Shown here in pieces: positions 63,363 through 64,000 of a stretch of 64,000 bases of DNA (position 1 is the stretch's first letter; every line of letters begins with the position of its first letter). The DNA is from Marinomonas balearica (GTDB lineage: Bacteria; Pseudomonadota; Gammaproteobacteria; Pseudomonadales; Marinomonadaceae): positions 112,438 through 176,437 of the forward strand of contig NZ_SNXC01000011.1 in NCBI RefSeq assembly GCF_004362145.1. Direction: 5' to 3'. The position numbers were made by a program, and so were the translations under genes. The notes beneath the pieces were generated by a model. That model worked only from the letters and a program-made list of their open reading frames with translations. It was not told the origin of the DNA and made no database searches.

Positions 63363-63541
63363 GACAGTTCTCCTGTTTGTGAGCTCCAATGTGCATTAGC
63401 AACGCAAAATCGTATTTTGAACGTTATCTAATTAGGTGAGAGAGGAATGGAGCCTGATTGATTCAAATTTGGGCGATAATATAGCGAATTTTCGCTAAAA
63501 CTGCGACCATTTGTAATGGGAAGTTTGTAACTGAATAAGCG

Positions 63542-63580
63542 ACATACAGCGTGTATACGAATTGTATAGACGCTGTATGT
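63542..63580. repeat. Long inverted repeat between purE and metY
   Basis: Two 17-base arms (63542-63558 and 63564-63580) match except for one central G/G pair, with a GAATT loop. It sits 57 bases beyond the metY stop and about 180 bases upstream of purE. There is no U-tract on the minus strand, so it may be a stabilising hairpin, a Rho-type end, or an operator. Confidence 0.6.
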
Positions 63581-63637
63581 TGCGATGTACTTTCACTTTC
63601 AACTAGAAAGCACACTAGACGACGGATTTAAGGTATT

Positions 63638-64000
63638 TTATACCGTCACTTTGTCTAAAGCTTGGCTGATGTCAGCAATGATATCTTCAATGTTTTCAAT
63701 ACCAACAGAGATACGTACCAAATCTCTGCTAACACCGGCTTTTGCCAACTCTTCGTCGTTCAATTGACGGTGAGTTGTCGATGCTGGGTGACATGCCAAT
63801 GATTTAGCGTCGCCGATGTTCACTAGGCGCAATACCATTTGCAGGGCATCGATAAACTGAGTACCGGCTTCTAGGCCGCCTTCGATACCAAAACTCAAAA
63901 TGCCAGACGCTTTACCGCTGGTGATGCGTTGGCTCATGCTATTGTATTTACTGTCAGGTAACCCTGCGTAATTTACCCAGCTTACTTTTTCGTGATTGCT
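63638..64000 (-). CDS. metY: O-acetylhomoserine aminocarboxypropyltransferase, C-terminal part
   Basis: Partial gene cut by the window edge; only the last 120 residues are seen. The end SGILSFGIEGGLEAGTQFIDALQMVLRLVNIGDAKSLACHPASTTHRQL and the following EELAKAGVSRDLVRISVGIENIEDIIADISQAL is the C-terminal domain of Cys/Met-metabolism PLP enzymes of the MetY (O-acetylhomoserine sulfhydrylase) type. The frame stays open to the last base of the window (reverse reading SNHEKVSWVNYAGLPDSKYN). MetZ cannot be wholly excluded. Confidence 0.88.
   Translation of the reverse strand, partial: SNHEKVSWVNYAGLPDSKYNSMSQRITSGKASGILSFGIEGGLEAGTQFIDALQMVLRLVNIGDAKSLACHPASTTHRQLNDEELAKAGVSRDLVRISVGIENIEDIIADISQALDKVTV

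Noticed and set aside
63400-63425. PurR-like box upstream of purE (acgcaaaatcg...)
   Set aside because: Only the left half resembles the PurR consensus; the right half does not match.

Overview
The window reads as a chromosomal segment of a marine-type gammaproteobacterium. The moderate GC, the Pseudomonas-like aru/ast arginine succinyltransferase operon with two acyltransferase subunits, glnK-amtB, radA, ubiK-yifB, rep, purEK and metY fit the Oceanospirillales. A Marinomonas-like genus is my best guess, but this is inferred from protein character and not from any rRNA or marker search. I saw no rRNA, tRNA, CRISPR array, insertion sequence, integrase or phage genes.

Layout. 1-1810: gpt-type phosphoribosyltransferase and two small conserved proteins. 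1933-7020 (minus): arginine succinyltransferase catabolic operon aruF-aruG-astD-astB. 7379-12838: DUF1653 protein, a LysR regulator and an RND efflux pump with its adaptor. 13253-17564: a ClpP-like lipoprotein, a DUF1289 protein, radA, then the nitrogen-regulated glnK-amtB pair behind a recognisable sigma-54 promoter and an NtrC-type dyad. 18113-23166: ubiK, yifB, a bile acid:Na+ symporter family transporter and rep. 23230-23600: tandem 166-bp repeats carrying inverted repeats. 23603-26341: FAD monooxygenase with a divergent LysR regulator, and a small orphan protein. 26464-29217 (minus): arsR-gapdh-arsJ, the arsenate-to-1-arseno-3-phosphoglycerate export pathway.

29530-60033 is the centrepiece: about 30 kb of co-directional, mostly overlapping genes encoding one type VI secretion system (T6SS). 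All thirteen core parts are present (tssA-C, hcp/tssD, tssE-H, vgrG/tssI, tssJ-M), along with PAAR, an FHA protein, a Ser/Thr kinase-like protein and a BaeSR-type two-component pair. Unusual features are: (i) three genes at the 5' end encoding a kinase-less membrane sensor, a periplasmic-sensor/MFS-transporter fusion and a periplasmic ABC-type binding protein that abuts vgrG with zero spacing; (ii) a RelA/SpoT-synthetase-like protein behind PAAR that looks like a cargo effector; (iii) a second TssC-family gene; (iv) a second periplasmic solute-binding protein between tssH and the FHA gene; (v) TssL ending in a SPOR domain; (vi) TssM without a recognisable Walker A motif. Together these suggest a secretion machine wired to sensing of an extracellular small molecule. 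That link is an inference from gene order.

60118-64000: a polytopic membrane protein, an ABM-fold protein, a shared bidirectional terminator, purK-purE (minus) and the 3' end of metY running off the window edge.
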